DNA of 64,000 nucleotides from Fenollaria timonensis (GCF_001457835.1 NZ_LN898230.1:203600-267599), one strand, 5' to 3'. Numbered from the stretch's first letter, positions 25,148-34,290 are shown. Numbers and translations are program-made. The notes: generated by a model from the letters alone, not told the origin.

Positions 25148-26725
25148 TTACAATCTAATAACTTCGTCAAATTTATTTAGTGTTTCCTCATCACTTGTAT
25201 GAGTTATAACTATTACTATCTTGCCACTTATTTTGAATATTAATTCGAAAATGATTTTGCTTGTTTCTCTGTCTAAGTTTGATGTTGGTTCATCAAAAAT
25301 AAGGACATCATAATCTTTTACTAGAAATCTAAGTATATCTATCCTTTGCTTTTCACCAGTTGAAACTAAATTTCTGCTGCCATCTTCAATATTTTTATTT
25401 AGAAAGTCTCCAGTAAATTTTAGTTGATCATATAAGCCTTGTTGAACTTTTAAGTTTCTATACAGTTCAATATTATCTTTTATAGTTCCATCCACATAGA
25501 AATCATTTCTTTGTATATAAGCAATTTTATTGAATAGACTTTCTGTATCAATCTTATTAATGTTTGTTTCGTTTATTAAAACTTCTCCACTGTATGAACT
25601 GGATGGGTAATACTTCATAATTAGTTTTACTAGTGTTGACTTACCTCTACCAGATTCGCCAACTATAGCATACTTTTTATTGCTTTCAAAATTAACATTA
25701 TAATTGTCAAATATATGCTTATCTTTAAAATCCATGCTTAAGTTTTTAATGGCTATGCTATTAACATTATCGTTTAGCTTTATGTCAAGGCTTTCTTCAT
25801 TATCTGTAGCCATTATATCTTCAAAGTTTTTAACGATATCTTTAACTGTACCCATTAGATTTTTGTTTTGAGCAAATTCTTGAACTGGACTAAAAACTCC
25901 ATTCAATAAGTTTATAGAAGATATTAAGAGACCTACTGTTAAATTTCCTTGTAAAACAAACCAGATGCCTATAGACATACAGGCAAGTTGAGCAAAGAAG
26001 CTGAAAAATATTCCCAAAGTATTTGCAAAACGAGAGGCAAACATGTACTCTAGTCTTACGTTTTCAAAATCATTATCTTTTTTCTTGAAGATATTTTGAA
26101 AAATATTAAATAGATTAAGTAGCTTTATTTGCTCAAATCCTGATAAATTATTATTTATAAGCTTTAGATTATCTGCATTTCTTTCTGAAAACTTAACAGT
26201 TTTCTTTGCCATAATTACACCAGGTAGCTGTGATAAAATAATTGTTACTAAAGTAACTGCTAAAAAAGAAAGACCAAGTTTCCAATTAATAAAAAATATA
26301 GTACCTACACTTACAATTGCACTTATAATGTTTGAAACAATATCGCACTTTGGTCCTAAGTAGTTATCATTATAAAAATCAATGTTTTTAGTTAGATTAT
26401 TCAAATAATACTCATTGGATACACTCATATAGTCTGATATTTCCTTCTTTCCTATTGAGTTGTATAGATGCATTTTTAGATCTTTTATTACATCAGATGC
26501 GTATTTACTTTTAACATAACTAAAGATACTAGAAAGAACAAACCATAGAAAAATAATAAGAATACAAGATAAAATTTTATCTTTAAGTGAGCTATTTTTA
26601 TTAACAACTACGTCAATAACTTTGCCGAGTCTTATGGCAAACACAGAAAATAAAAACGATGTTAAAATACTTAATATTATTGTTAGTAAATATTTAAAAC
26701 TATGTTTTTTTAGAATTTGATTCAT
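25148..26725 (-). CDS. ABC exporter under a C9-tract promoter
   Basis: The product has about 525 residues. ATG at 26725 follows AAAGGAGTGATATCT; an upstream GTG overlaps that site. The membrane domain (spans near residues 15-35, 50-75, 130-175, 245-280) is fused to an ATPase with Walker A (GESGRGKST), Q-loop (AYIQRNDFY), Walker B (VLIFDEPTSNLD) and H-loop (VITHTSD). The signature reads VSTGEKQRIDI instead of LSGGQ, a weaker form typical of one partner of asymmetric dimers. Its C-terminus (NKFDEVIRL) resembles that of ATPase fragment A. The substrate is unknown. Confidence 0.88.
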   Translation of the reverse strand: MNQILKKHSFKYLLTIILSILTSFLFSVFAIRLGKVIDVVVNKNSSLKDKILSCILIIFLWFVLSSIFSYVKSKYASDVIKDLKMHLYNSIGKKEISDYMSVSNEYYLNNLTKNIDFYNDNYLGPKCDIVSNIISAIVSVGTIFFINWKLGLSFLAVTLVTIILSQLPGVIMAKKTVKFSERNADNLKLINNNLSGFEQIKLLNLFNIFQNIFKKKDNDFENVRLEYMFASRFANTLGIFFSFFAQLACMSIGIWFVLQGNLTVGLLISSINLLNGVFSPVQEFAQNKNLMGTVKDIVKNFEDIMATDNEESLDIKLNDNVNSIAIKNLSMDFKDKHIFDNYNVNFESNKKYAIVGESGRGKSTLVKLIMKYYPSSSYSGEVLINETNINKIDTESLFNKIAYIQRNDFYVDGTIKDNIELYRNLKVQQGLYDQLKFTGDFLNKNIEDGSRNLVSTGEKQRIDILRFLVKDYDVLIFDEPTSNLDRETSKIIFELIFKISGKIVIVITHTSDEETLNKFDEVIRL

Positions 26726-26739
26726 AGATATCACTCCTT

Positions 26740-26780
26740 TGTTATATTATATCATTTTATGGGGGGGGGTTGCAATATAA
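26740..26780 (-). promoter_or_regulatory. Promoter with a nine-C tract in its spacer (phase-variation candidate)
   Basis: On the minus strand TTGCAA is followed by nine C (plus strand G9 at 26761-26769), ATAAAATGA, then TATAAT: a spacer of 18 bases. Loss of one C would give the optimal 17. The tract is the longest G or C run I see in this AT-rich window. Confidence 0.65.
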
Positions 26781-26840
26781 TTTTTATATTATTTTAATAT
26801 TTTTTTATTTTGGGTAATAATATAAAAAGGGGGAGATATT

Positions 26841-27086
26841 ATGTACTCAATTATAGTTGGAGCCTTATCTGGTTGGATAGCTTCATTAATTATGAAAACA
26901 GATGCACAAATGGGTTGGATCAAGAACATTCTTGCTGGTATCGTAGGCGGCGGCATAGGCAAATGGATTGCGAAGCTTGCTGGCTTCGAAGCAAAGGGCG
27001 GCATGATCAACGACATCATAGTTGGTATTGTCGGCGCAGTTGTACTGATCTGGTTAGTTAATATGATTTTTGGAAGAAAAAGATAA
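26841..27086 (+). CDS. GlsB/YeaQ/YmgE-family small membrane protein
   Basis: The product has 81 residues with three hydrophobic, glycine-rich helices ([58 protein letters not shown]), the hallmark of this stress-associated family. GGGGGAG precedes the ATG. It is transcribed away from the C9-tract exporter and ends with its own terminator. Its molecular role is not known. Confidence 0.88.
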   Translation: MYSIIVGALSGWIASLIMKTDAQMGWIKNILAGIVGGGIGKWIAKLAGFEAKGGMINDIIVGIVGAVVLIWLVNMIFGRKR

Positions 27087-27106
27087 ATATTTAATTAGAT
27101 GAAGAA

Positions 27107-27137
27107 ACTCTTGGGCAATGGCTCAAGAGTTTTTTTG
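27107..27137 (+). terminator. Terminator after the GlsB-like gene
   Basis: AACTCTTGGGC and a GCTCAAGAGTT arm form a stem followed by TTTTTT. Confidence 0.85.
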
Positions 27138-27274
27138 TATGCTATATTATGCTGAGTGTCATTTAATAAATATAAAAAGCAAGTAGATATATTGTTTTTG
27201 AAAAAAAATGTGCTATAATGTATTTATCATAATGTGTATTAATATGCAAAAGAATATATATATAGGAGGCAAAT

Positions 27275-28834
27275 ATGATAAGAGATAAATACAAAAAGAA
27301 TTTTTTTAAGATTTTATTACTATTTTTAACAGGAATAATCGTAGGTAGTTTAAGTATATTTCCTATGGTATTCATTCAAAAGGTGATAGACTACTTAACA
27401 TTGGGTGTGCAAAGTGAATTTATAAAATATATAATACTTTATTCGCTAGTATATATTTTTGTAAATATGTTTAAGATAGCCCTAGTCAATTTTGGTTCAA
27501 AATTTGAATTGAATTTGAATAGAGACATAAAGGATGAAATTGTAGAAAGTATACTTAGTACAAAGATTGATCAGCTTGAACAAGCTGGACGCAGTAATGT
27601 CTTTAATGTTATTATCGACGATTTAAAAGCGCTTGACGATAAACTTATACCGCTAATATTTGACCTAGGCTTTTCAATATCAAGCTTTATAATTGGGTCT
27701 ATCATAATTATTAAGTACGACTACATCATGCTATTTGCGATGATTATCATATCTGCCATATCAACACTAGTGATTCAAAAAATCTTGGCAAGTTCAGAGA
27801 CAGCATCTGAAAAGAGCCAAATACAAAGGCTTAATGTAATTAATAAATTTTTCGACATCATTGTTGGCGCGAGAGACATAAAGCTATTTAATAAAGAGAA
27901 AGTATTTACAAGCGAGTTTCACGAAGAGAATCATGAATTAACTAAGCTTGATAAAAAAATTGTAAATATCAAAAATGTTTCTCAAGCACTTGTAAGTTTA
28001 TTGTTCAACCTGATTATGGCGACTCTAATTTTTATTGGGGGTATGCGTGTTAGTCAAGGCAGTCTCTCTGTCGGAGCACTAATCGCCATCATATTATATG
28101 CATCGATGATTACCGATCCAATTTTTAATATCATAGAAAATCAAAAAGAAATATCTGCTTTTAAAAACTCAGTTAAGAGAATAGACGAGACTTTCAAAAA
28201 TATAGAGAGAGAAAATATCGATTTAATCGAAGACTTTAAGAAAATCGAATTTAAGAACGTTTCACTAAAATATGGAGATAATCAGATCTTGAAGGATTTT
28301 AATTTGCTCATAAATAAAAATGATAAATTAAAGATTAACGGCAGAACTGGTTCGGGTAAGTCGACCATTGCAAAGCTAATTACTAATATGTATAAGCCGA
28401 CTTCTGGTCATGTTTGTGTCGATGGCAAAGAAAATCAAATGATATCTTTATCAGCAGTTTTTCAAGAGAATAAATTATTTAACATGTCAATCATTGATAA
28501 TATCACATTCAAGTCCAAAGTAGATGATGACAAGCTTAATAAAATCATTAAGATATGTAGACTAGATGAAGTTATTGAAAAATATGGCTTAAACAATATT
28601 GGTTTTGATAGCAGCACTCTATCTGGCGGCGAAAAGACGAGAGTACTATTAGCAAGAGCCTTATACAAGGACTGCGAACTATATATCTTTGACGAGATAA
28701 GCACGGGACTTGACGAGACGCTCTTTTATGAGATATTTGATGACACTATGAAATATTTAGCAGCTAAAACAATCATCACTATCGACCATAAATACATTGA
28801 CGAAAAGTATTTTACAAAGAGCATTGCTATATAA
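27275..28834 (+). CDS. ABC exporter, fused membrane and ATPase domains
   Basis: The product has 519 residues, with TAGGAGG before the ATG. About six membrane spans lead into an ATPase with Walker A (GRTGSGKSTIAK), Q-loop (SAVFQENKLF), signature (LSGGEKTRVLLARAL), Walker B (LYIFDEISTGLD, with Ile in place of Pro after the catalytic Glu) and H-loop (ITIDHKY). It lacks a peptidase domain. It is a sibling of the exporter at 25148 but not its operon partner. A TTGTTT-TATAAT pair about 80 bases upstream is the likely promoter. The substrate is unknown. Confidence 0.88.
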   Translation: MIRDKYKKNFFKILLLFLTGIIVGSLSIFPMVFIQKVIDYLTLGVQSEFIKYIILYSLVYIFVNMFKIALVNFGSKFELNLNRDIKDEIVESILSTKIDQLEQAGRSNVFNVIIDDLKALDDKLIPLIFDLGFSISSFIIGSIIIIKYDYIMLFAMIIISAISTLVIQKILASSETASEKSQIQRLNVINKFFDIIVGARDIKLFNKEKVFTSEFHEENHELTKLDKKIVNIKNVSQALVSLLFNLIMATLIFIGGMRVSQGSLSVGALIAIILYASMITDPIFNIIENQKEISAFKNSVKRIDETFKNIERENIDLIEDFKKIEFKNVSLKYGDNQILKDFNLLINKNDKLKINGRTGSGKSTIAKLITNMYKPTSGHVCVDGKENQMISLSAVFQENKLFNMSIIDNITFKSKVDDDKLNKIIKICRLDEVIEKYGLNNIGFDSSTLSGGEKTRVLLARALYKDCELYIFDEISTGLDETLFYEIFDDTMKYLAAKTIITIDHKYIDEKYFTKSIAI

Positions 28835-28865
28835 ATGTTTTTTACGAGTAATAATATACGAGAAT

Positions 28866-28945
28866 TAATAAATGGATAGGAATTAACTTTCCTATCCATT
28901 TTATTTGCATAAAGAAAGGCAGAAGCGAATCGTTCTGCCTAATAT
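28866..28945. terminator. Two back-to-back hairpins between convergent genes
   Basis: GGATAGGAA and TTCCTATCC (followed by ATTTTATTT) serve the exporter. AGGCAGAA and TTCTGCCT, with a T-run on the minus strand, serve the SanA-like gene. Confidence 0.75.
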
Positions 28946-28952
28946 AATCTTA

Positions 28953-29525
28953 TTAAACTTTTCCTGTCACTATCTTAAATGCTAAATAAAATATCGATGC
29001 GACTTCTTGTAAATAGTTTTTGACTAGTATATCCTGTGGCGTTTTGGCTGAGTATAGCTCATGCTTGATGCCAAGGTACTTACTTATTAAATCGATTCTA
29101 AACATATGAAAGCCGTTTGACACGATTAAGTACTCTTTGTCTTTGCCGGCTATGTCGCTTGCGTACTCAAGATTCTCTATAGTATTAGTAGAGTGCTCTT
29201 CAGTGATTACGTCAGCTTCATCAACGCCAAGCGATACAAGATAGTTCTTCGCAGCCATCGCTTCGCTTATAGTTTCGCCTTGACTCTCAGCGCCTGTAGT
29301 GATTATCTTGACAGCTCCATGTATAGTGTAGTACTCATACGCTGCGTCGAGCCTATACTTAAGTGCGAGCATCGGCTCATTGTTCTTGCATCTCGCTCCT
29401 GGTACTATGATGTACTCGGGTGAGCCAGATGGTCTCTTGCTATTGTTAAAAATAACTAAGAGCTCCAAGACTATTGCCAAAGCTAAAAATATTTTAATCA
29501 ATAGCTTAATTATTTTCTTTATCAT
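28953..29525 (-). CDS. SanA/YdcF-like DUF218 protein
   Basis: The product has 190 residues. An N-terminal membrane anchor (residues 5-25) precedes a DUF218 domain: EYIIVPGARCKNNEP, ITTGAESQGETISEA, EHSTNTIENLEYA and YLIVSNGFHMFR. Members act at the cell envelope and affect barrier function; the reaction is not settled. Its ATG overlaps the stop of the upstream 3D-domain gene by 4 bases, so the two wall-related genes are coupled. Confidence 0.87.
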   Translation of the reverse strand: MIKKIIKLLIKIFLALAIVLELLVIFNNSKRPSGSPEYIIVPGARCKNNEPMLALKYRLDAAYEYYTIHGAVKIITTGAESQGETISEAMAAKNYLVSLGVDEADVITEEHSTNTIENLEYASDIAGKDKEYLIVSNGFHMFRIDLISKYLGIKHELYSAKTPQDILVKNYLQEVASIFYLAFKIVTGKV

Positions 29526-30355
29526 TGTAAGATGTAGACCATAACTGGTCTTCTACCAAATTGTAAGCACTCCCAAACTGTGTCCATGAATAGGTCAATC
29601 TTGTTACCTTTGATAGCGCCGCCAGTATCTTGAGCGATGGCAAAGCCATAATCAGGAACGCCTGGTGTAAGGCTCTTTACATATAGCTTAGTGCCAAGAG
29701 GAATTACGCGTGGATCGACTGCAACAGTGCCTCTCTTGGCTCTTGCGCCTGAAGCAGTGATGCCGTAGCCTTTGTCGCCAGGCCTTTTACCAGTTGATCT
29801 TGGACCTGCTTCATATGCAGTTGCCACCATCTTGATGGCTTTTCTTGCGGTGAAGTCGCCTCTGTCGTTAGTAAAAACGTCTTTTGTTCCTTCTTCAAAA
29901 ACTTGGTCAATAGGCTTAACTATAGTCTCAACGTGAATTACTTCTTCTTTAATAAGCTTGTCACCTGCATAATACTCTTTGCATTTGACTTTGTTCTTGC
30001 CGTTCACACCTTGAATTAAAATTTTGCTTTGCTTATGAGTTAGCTCTTTGTTTTTCTTCTTAATAGTTTTAAAAGGCGCTTCGACTTCTTTTTCGATGAC
30101 TTTAACGTCTACCTTTATTATACTAATCTTTCCTTCGCTCTTAAGCTCTGTATCTAAGTCTGGTATGACGATGTCGTCATCATCAACTTTAATCTTTAGA
30201 TCGCTTAATAGTTCTTTAACTGTTTTACACGATGTTTTATATGTCTTAACGACTCCATTGTTATCAATCTCATATACGTGAGTTTTTGCATCTTTAGCAA
30301 AAGAAAGACTTGATACTATTAATAAGAATAGTATAAAATTAATTATTTTTTTCAT
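29522..30355 (-). CDS. Secreted G5/3D-domain cell-wall protein (YabE-like)
   Basis: The product has 277 residues. A signal peptide (residues 1-20, ending SLSFA) is followed by a DUF348-type ubiquitin-like segment (YKTSCKTVKELLSDLKIKVD), a G5-like region (residues about 75-150) and a C-terminal 3D domain with its three aspartates (VAVDPRVIPLGTKLYV, AIAQDTGGAIKGNKIDLF). This architecture matches B. subtilis YabE and related lytic, resuscitation-type murein hydrolases. It lies upstream of the SanA-like gene and within the xth-htrA-veg-ispE neighbourhood. Confidence 0.88.
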   Translation of the reverse strand: MKKIINFILFLLIVSSLSFAKDAKTHVYEIDNNGVVKTYKTSCKTVKELLSDLKIKVDDDDIVIPDLDTELKSEGKISIIKVDVKVIEKEVEAPFKTIKKKNKELTHKQSKILIQGVNGKNKVKCKEYYAGDKLIKEEVIHVETIVKPIDQVFEEGTKDVFTNDRGDFTARKAIKMVATAYEAGPRSTGKRPGDKGYGITASGARAKRGTVAVDPRVIPLGTKLYVKSLTPGVPDYGFAIAQDTGGAIKGNKIDLFMDTVWECLQFGRRPVMVYILQ

Positions 30356-30424
30356 AGTCTTCTCCTTTCGAATTTGTCATATATGATATTATAACAAAAT
30401 TAAATCGCATTTGTCAAATCGAGG

Positions 30425-31180
30425 CTAAAACTCTATATCAAGTGAGACAGGACAATGGTCTGAACCTAAGACGTCATCAAGGATTGCTGCGTCCTTAATA
30501 TTGTGTTCCAGCTCCTTCGATACCAAGAAGTAATCGATTCTCCAGCCAGCGTTTCTCGATCTTGCTCTAGTTCTGTATGACCACCAAGAGTATTTATCTT
30601 CAAGATCAGGGTAGAAGTACCTGAATGTATCGATGAAGCCCGAGTCAAGTAGCATATTGAACTTTTCTCTCTCTTCATCAGAGAAGCCTGCTTTGCCAAC
30701 GTTTGCCTTTGGATTTTTTAGGTCAATCTCGTTATGAGCCACATTTAAGTCGCCGCACACAACAACGCCCTTAGTCTTTCTTAAGCCATTTAAGTAGTCT
30801 CTAAACGCGTCTTCCCAATCCTGTCTATACTTTATCCTCTTAAGGCCGTCTTGCGCATTAGGCGTGTAGACATTGACAAAGAAGAAGTCCTCGTACTCAA
30901 GAGTTATGACTCTTCCTTCAGTATCGTGCTCAGCGATGCCAAGACCATATGTCACGTTTATGGGCTCAGTCTTAGTAAGTATCATAGTGCCCGAGTAGCC
31001 TTTCTTCTCAGCGTAGTTCCAGTACTCGTGGTAGCCTTCACGCTCCATCATCAGTATTCCTTCTGAGATCTTAGTCTCTTGAAATGCGTATATATCAGCC
31101 ATAGTGTCATCCAAAAACTCATTAAAGTTCTTTTTAAGGACGGCCCTTATACCATTAACATTCCACGAAATAAATTTCAT
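30425..31180 (-). CDS. xth: Exodeoxyribonuclease III
   Basis: The product has 251 residues of the endonuclease-exonuclease-phosphatase family. Motifs in order: MKFISWNVNGIRAV, AFQETKISEG, VVCGDLNVAHNEIDL, WWSYRTRARSRNAGWRIDYF and the terminal SDHCPVSLDI. It removes nucleotides from 3' ends and cuts DNA at abasic sites. GAGGTGATTAA precedes the ATG. It is divergent from the htrA gene. Confidence 0.95.
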   Translation of the reverse strand: MKFISWNVNGIRAVLKKNFNEFLDDTMADIYAFQETKISEGILMMEREGYHEYWNYAEKKGYSGTMILTKTEPINVTYGLGIAEHDTEGRVITLEYEDFFFVNVYTPNAQDGLKRIKYRQDWEDAFRDYLNGLRKTKGVVVCGDLNVAHNEIDLKNPKANVGKAGFSDEEREKFNMLLDSGFIDTFRYFYPDLEDKYSWWSYRTRARSRNAGWRIDYFLVSKELEHNIKDAAILDDVLGSDHCPVSLDIEF

Positions 31181-31276
31181 TTAATCACCTCTTTTAAAAA
31201 TTTTCACATCCTTATCACTATTCTATCACAAAAGACCTTTATAATAAAGTTAGAAAATCAAAAGGAGGACAAGATT

Positions 31277-32800
31277 ATGAAATTCGATGAATATGGTAAT
31301 GAAATCATTGACGATGATGATATCATTGAAAATCCAGAAGTAGAAGAGCTTCATGATGATGAAAGTACTTTTACTCAAACAGATGAAGACGTTTATGAGA
31401 GAAGGACATATAGAAGGGCCAATGGTCCTGAAAGAAATGATTACGACAGGCCAAGTGCAAGAAAAGCAAAGTTCTCATATAACGAAGTTAATAAAAAAGA
31501 AAAGAAGCGTTATGGCAAGGGCATACTTGTATGGTCAATTATATTTTCCATCTTCTTTGGTGCGCTAACAGGTTTCGGCGGCGCTTACATCTTTAACAGA
31601 GCAAACAATGCATATAATTATGTACACAGCGAGGCTAAAAACGATACACAAAAGATTACTATCGATCAACCGACTGAAATAGTCGAAGCGGCCACTAAGA
31701 AGGCTATACCATCTGTTGTAGGTATTACTACTCAGGTTATTTCGAGAGACTTCTTTGGTAGACAAGCCCTTGGCAAAGGCACTGGCTCAGGCGTTATCGT
31801 TAGCCCTGACGGCTACATCATTACAAACGCCCACGTGGTTAAATCAGAAGTGCAAAACACAAACGAAGGCTTCGACGATTTTCCATTTGGAGATGATTTT
31901 CCGTTTGGCGGAGGCAGCTCAGGCAATAAGCAAGGCAAGACTAGTGATGATGAAGATGATGACGATGATATTGATATAGATGAAGACAATAATAAAGCTT
32001 ATGATTATAGCAGCAAAGATAAAGACAATACTAAGCAAAACAAAGGCGGTAAGATAAGCGTTTTACTTGATGATGGCTCAACACACAAGGCAAAGATAGT
32101 GTGGATGGACGAGGACATGGACCTTGCCATAATCAAAATAAATGCAAAGAATTTACCAGTTGCCGAACTAGGCGACTCAGACAAAGTGCAAATCGGTCAG
32201 ATAGCTATCGCCATAGGTAATCCACTAGGACTTGATTTTAATAGAACTGTTACTTCAGGCGTTATCTCTGGTAAAGACAGAACCATAAGAGTAGATAAAC
32301 AAGTTATAAATAACCTGATTCAAACAGACGCATCCATCAACCCAGGTAACTCAGGTGGACCATTGCTAAACTCAAAAGGTGAAGTCATCGGCATCAACAC
32401 AGTTAAGCTTACAAATGCAGAAGGTCTTGGCTTTAGCATACCTATCAATATGATTAAGGGCGTTTTGAACTCAATCTTAAAGACAGGCAAGGCGCAAACA
32501 GCTCAACTAGGCGTATCCATCTACAATGCAAAGGACTACGAAGCTGCTCTTAGAGTCAAACTAAACACAAATAAAGGCGTTATCGTTCTAAGCGTTGCTA
32601 GAGGAACTGCAGCAGACAAAGCCGGTATCATGGCAGGCGACATACTACTAAAGGTAGATGATAAAGAAGTGACTGATGTCAATACACTTAAGTCGATAAT
32701 GTTTGGCTACAATATTGGCGACGAAGCGACTCTTAAGATAAATAGGAATGGCAAGGAAATGGACGTCAAAGTCAAGTTCACAAGCATGAATAAAAACTAA
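31277..32800 (+). CDS. htrA: HtrA/DegP-family membrane-anchored serine protease
   Basis: The product has 507 residues from ATG 31277, behind AAAGGAGGACA; the frame is open upstream but has no site there. An acidic cytoplasmic tail (residues 1-80) leads to one membrane span (about 82-105) and a trypsin-like domain with His186 (ITNAHVV), Asp282 (MDEDMDLAII) and Ser359 (NPGNSGGPLL), then one PDZ domain (about 410-500). It degrades or refolds damaged proteins at the outer face. Between His and Asp lies a 60-residue insert rich in Asp, Gly and Lys (residues 195-258), much longer than usual. Confidence 0.93.
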   Translation: MKFDEYGNEIIDDDDIIENPEVEELHDDESTFTQTDEDVYERRTYRRANGPERNDYDRPSARKAKFSYNEVNKKEKKRYGKGILVWSIIFSIFFGALTGFGGAYIFNRANNAYNYVHSEAKNDTQKITIDQPTEIVEAATKKAIPSVVGITTQVISRDFFGRQALGKGTGSGVIVSPDGYIITNAHVVKSEVQNTNEGFDDFPFGDDFPFGGGSSGNKQGKTSDDEDDDDDIDIDEDNNKAYDYSSKDKDNTKQNKGGKISVLLDDGSTHKAKIVWMDEDMDLAIIKINAKNLPVAELGDSDKVQIGQIAIAIGNPLGLDFNRTVTSGVISGKDRTIRVDKQVINNLIQTDASINPGNSGGPLLNSKGEVIGINTVKLTNAEGLGFSIPINMIKGVLNSILKTGKAQTAQLGVSIYNAKDYEAALRVKLNTNKGVIVLSVARGTAADKAGIMAGDILLKVDDKEVTDVNTLKSIMFGYNIGDEATLKINRNGKEMDVKVKFTSMNKN

Positions 32801-32838
32801 GACTTTAGTACAATTATAAAATAAATTTATATAAATGA

Positions 32839-32867
32839 TTGACAAATCTTATTAAGTATGCTATACT
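32839..32867 (+). promoter_or_regulatory. Strong promoter of veg
   Basis: A consensus TTGACA and TATACT are 17 bases apart. veg is known for a very strong vegetative promoter in B. subtilis. Confidence 0.85.
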
Positions 32868-32911
32868 ATATATAGATGTAGATCAAGTATATGAAGGGTG
32901 GGATTCATCTT

Positions 32912-33142
32912 ATGAACGAAATTAAGAGAATTAGAAAGAGTGTTGAGAGTATTTTAGGTAAAAAAGTGCATCTAACGACAAACGTTGGTCGAAATACCTT
33001 TGTCGAGGCACAAGGAGTGATTACCTCAGCATATCCAAATCTATTCACAGTTACGCTAGAAGATGGACAAAATAACGATCAGGTTATATCGTATACTTAT
33101 TCAGATGTATTAACATCGACGGTAGTAGTAAAAATAATCTAA
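32912..33142 (+). CDS. veg: Veg protein
   Basis: The product has 76 residues. ATG at 32912 is preferred, with AAGGGTGGGA upstream; an ATG 7 codons earlier overlaps that site. The sequence IKRIRKSVESILGKKVHLTT and the FTVTLEDGQNNDQVISYTYS region match the Veg family of Firmicutes, a small beta-rich protein that stimulates biofilm matrix genes in Bacillus. It stands beside ispE as in B. subtilis and has its own terminator. Confidence 0.93.
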   Translation: MNEIKRIRKSVESILGKKVHLTTNVGRNTFVEAQGVITSAYPNLFTVTLEDGQNNDQVISYTYSDVLTSTVVVKII

Positions 33143-33150
33143 AAAATTTT

Positions 33151-33177
33151 CCTCACAGTGATGTGAGGACTTTTTTT
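33151..33177 (+). terminator. Terminator of veg
   Basis: CCTCAC and GTGAGG pair around AGTGAT and are followed by AC and seven T. Confidence 0.85.
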
Positions 33178-33247
33178 GCCTTTTTTCATTTTTTTCTTTA
33201 GTGGGGATGATGGCAGGGCCACTTCGTTAGAAAAAGTTATTGAATCA

Positions 33248-33391
33248 TGACGAGCGAATGATGTATGACGGGCGTATGGCATGTGACGAGTGGATGGCAT
33301 ATGACGAGCGGATGATATATGACGAGTGGATGGCAAGTGACGAGCGGATGATATGTGACGAGTGAATGATATATGACGTGCGCTTATATTG
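33248..33391. repeat. 18-bp tandem repeat, about eight units
   Basis: Seven units with the pattern TGACGAGYGGATGATATA or close variants lie head to tail, followed by a degenerate eighth (TGACGTGCGCTTATATTG). Alternate units end in GATGATATA and GGATGGCATA forms, suggesting an older two-unit duplication. It lies between veg and ispE and is richer in G than its surroundings. Frames through it are open only because 18 is a multiple of three. Confidence 0.9.
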
Positions 33392-33471
33392 CCACGCGCA
33401 AATCATATAAAAAATAAAACTATACATTGAATTTAAAATGTGTTATAATTAAATTAACAGTGGAGGAGTAT

Positions 33472-34290
33472 GTGAAGGTCATGATAAAAACAAAATCTTA
33501 TGCGAAAATCAATTTGCATCTAGAAGTCATCTCTAAAAGGGACGATGGCTTTCACGACATCATCACTCTTATGTCTAAAATCAATCTTTATGATGAGCTA
33601 GTCTTTAATAAGGCGAGTGGCTTCACCATTAGCGCGGATATTGATATAAAAGATAATATCATGAAGAAGGCATATGATTTAGTAAAAGAGATAAGAGATA
33701 TACAGGGACTAAGTATAGAGCTTAAGAAGAACATACCTATGGGCGCTGGCCTTGCTGGTGGCAGCTCAAACGCTTACGAAACACTTAAGGCGCTTGATGA
33801 GCTTTATGATTTGTCCTTGACAAAGGAAGAATATTTTGATATCCTTTTAAAACTTGGTAGTGACTGTAACTTTTTTGCTTCGAAGTCGGCTGCCATATGC
33901 ACAGCTAGAGGCGAAAATATTAAAGAAGTAGAAGGGCTTAAGAAGCATCACGTGCTCTTAGTTAATCCCGGAATCAACATTAGCTCAAAAGAAGTTTATG
34001 AGGGCATGGATTTTAGCGGTGAGCACCTAAGTACTAAAGAGATTGAAGAGCTTATAAAGAAGGATGACTTTACAAAGTTTAGAAACAATATGCAAGACTT
34101 TGTCTTTGCTAATTACATAGCTGTTAAAGAGCTCTACGACGAGATGAGCGCTTTAGGCGGCTTCAAGACTATGATGAGCGGCTCCGGCTCGAGCATCTTT
34201 AGTCTATATGACGACGAGGAAAAGCTTGATAAGGCTTATAAGCATATGAAAAACCGCTACCAATTTGTGATCAAAACTCAATTGATATGA
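33472..34290 (+). CDS. ispE: 4-diphosphocytidyl-2-C-methyl-D-erythritol kinase
   Basis: The product has about 270 residues. GTG at 33472 is 5 bases after GGAGG; ATG at 33481 is the other candidate and gives the more usual MIKTKSYAKINL start. GHMP kinase motifs are visible: SYAKINLHLEV, the glycine-rich ATP loop NIPMGAGLAGGSSNAYE and the C-terminal MMSGSGSSIFSL. It phosphorylates CDP-methylerythritol in the non-mevalonate isoprenoid pathway. It is followed closely by a membrane-protein gene. Confidence 0.93.
   Translation: MKVMIKTKSYAKINLHLEVISKRDDGFHDIITLMSKINLYDELVFNKASGFTISADIDIKDNIMKKAYDLVKEIRDIQGLSIELKKNIPMGAGLAGGSSNAYETLKALDELYDLSLTKEEYFDILLKLGSDCNFFASKSAAICTARGENIKEVEGLKKHHVLLVNPGINISSKEVYEGMDFSGEHLSTKEIEELIKKDDFTKFRNNMQDFVFANYIAVKELYDEMSALGGFKTMMSGSGSSIFSLYDDEEKLDKAYKHMKNRYQFVIKTQLI

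Noticed and set aside
33248-33391. Possible CRISPR array
   Set aside because: The units are directly adjacent without unique spacers, and no cas genes are in the window.
33139-33427. Minus-strand frames of 60-65 codons rich in His, Ser and Arg, looking like a repetitive peptide
   Set aside because: They are translations of the 18-bp tandem repeat; they lack ribosome sites and a promoter, and are open in two frames only because the period is a multiple of three.
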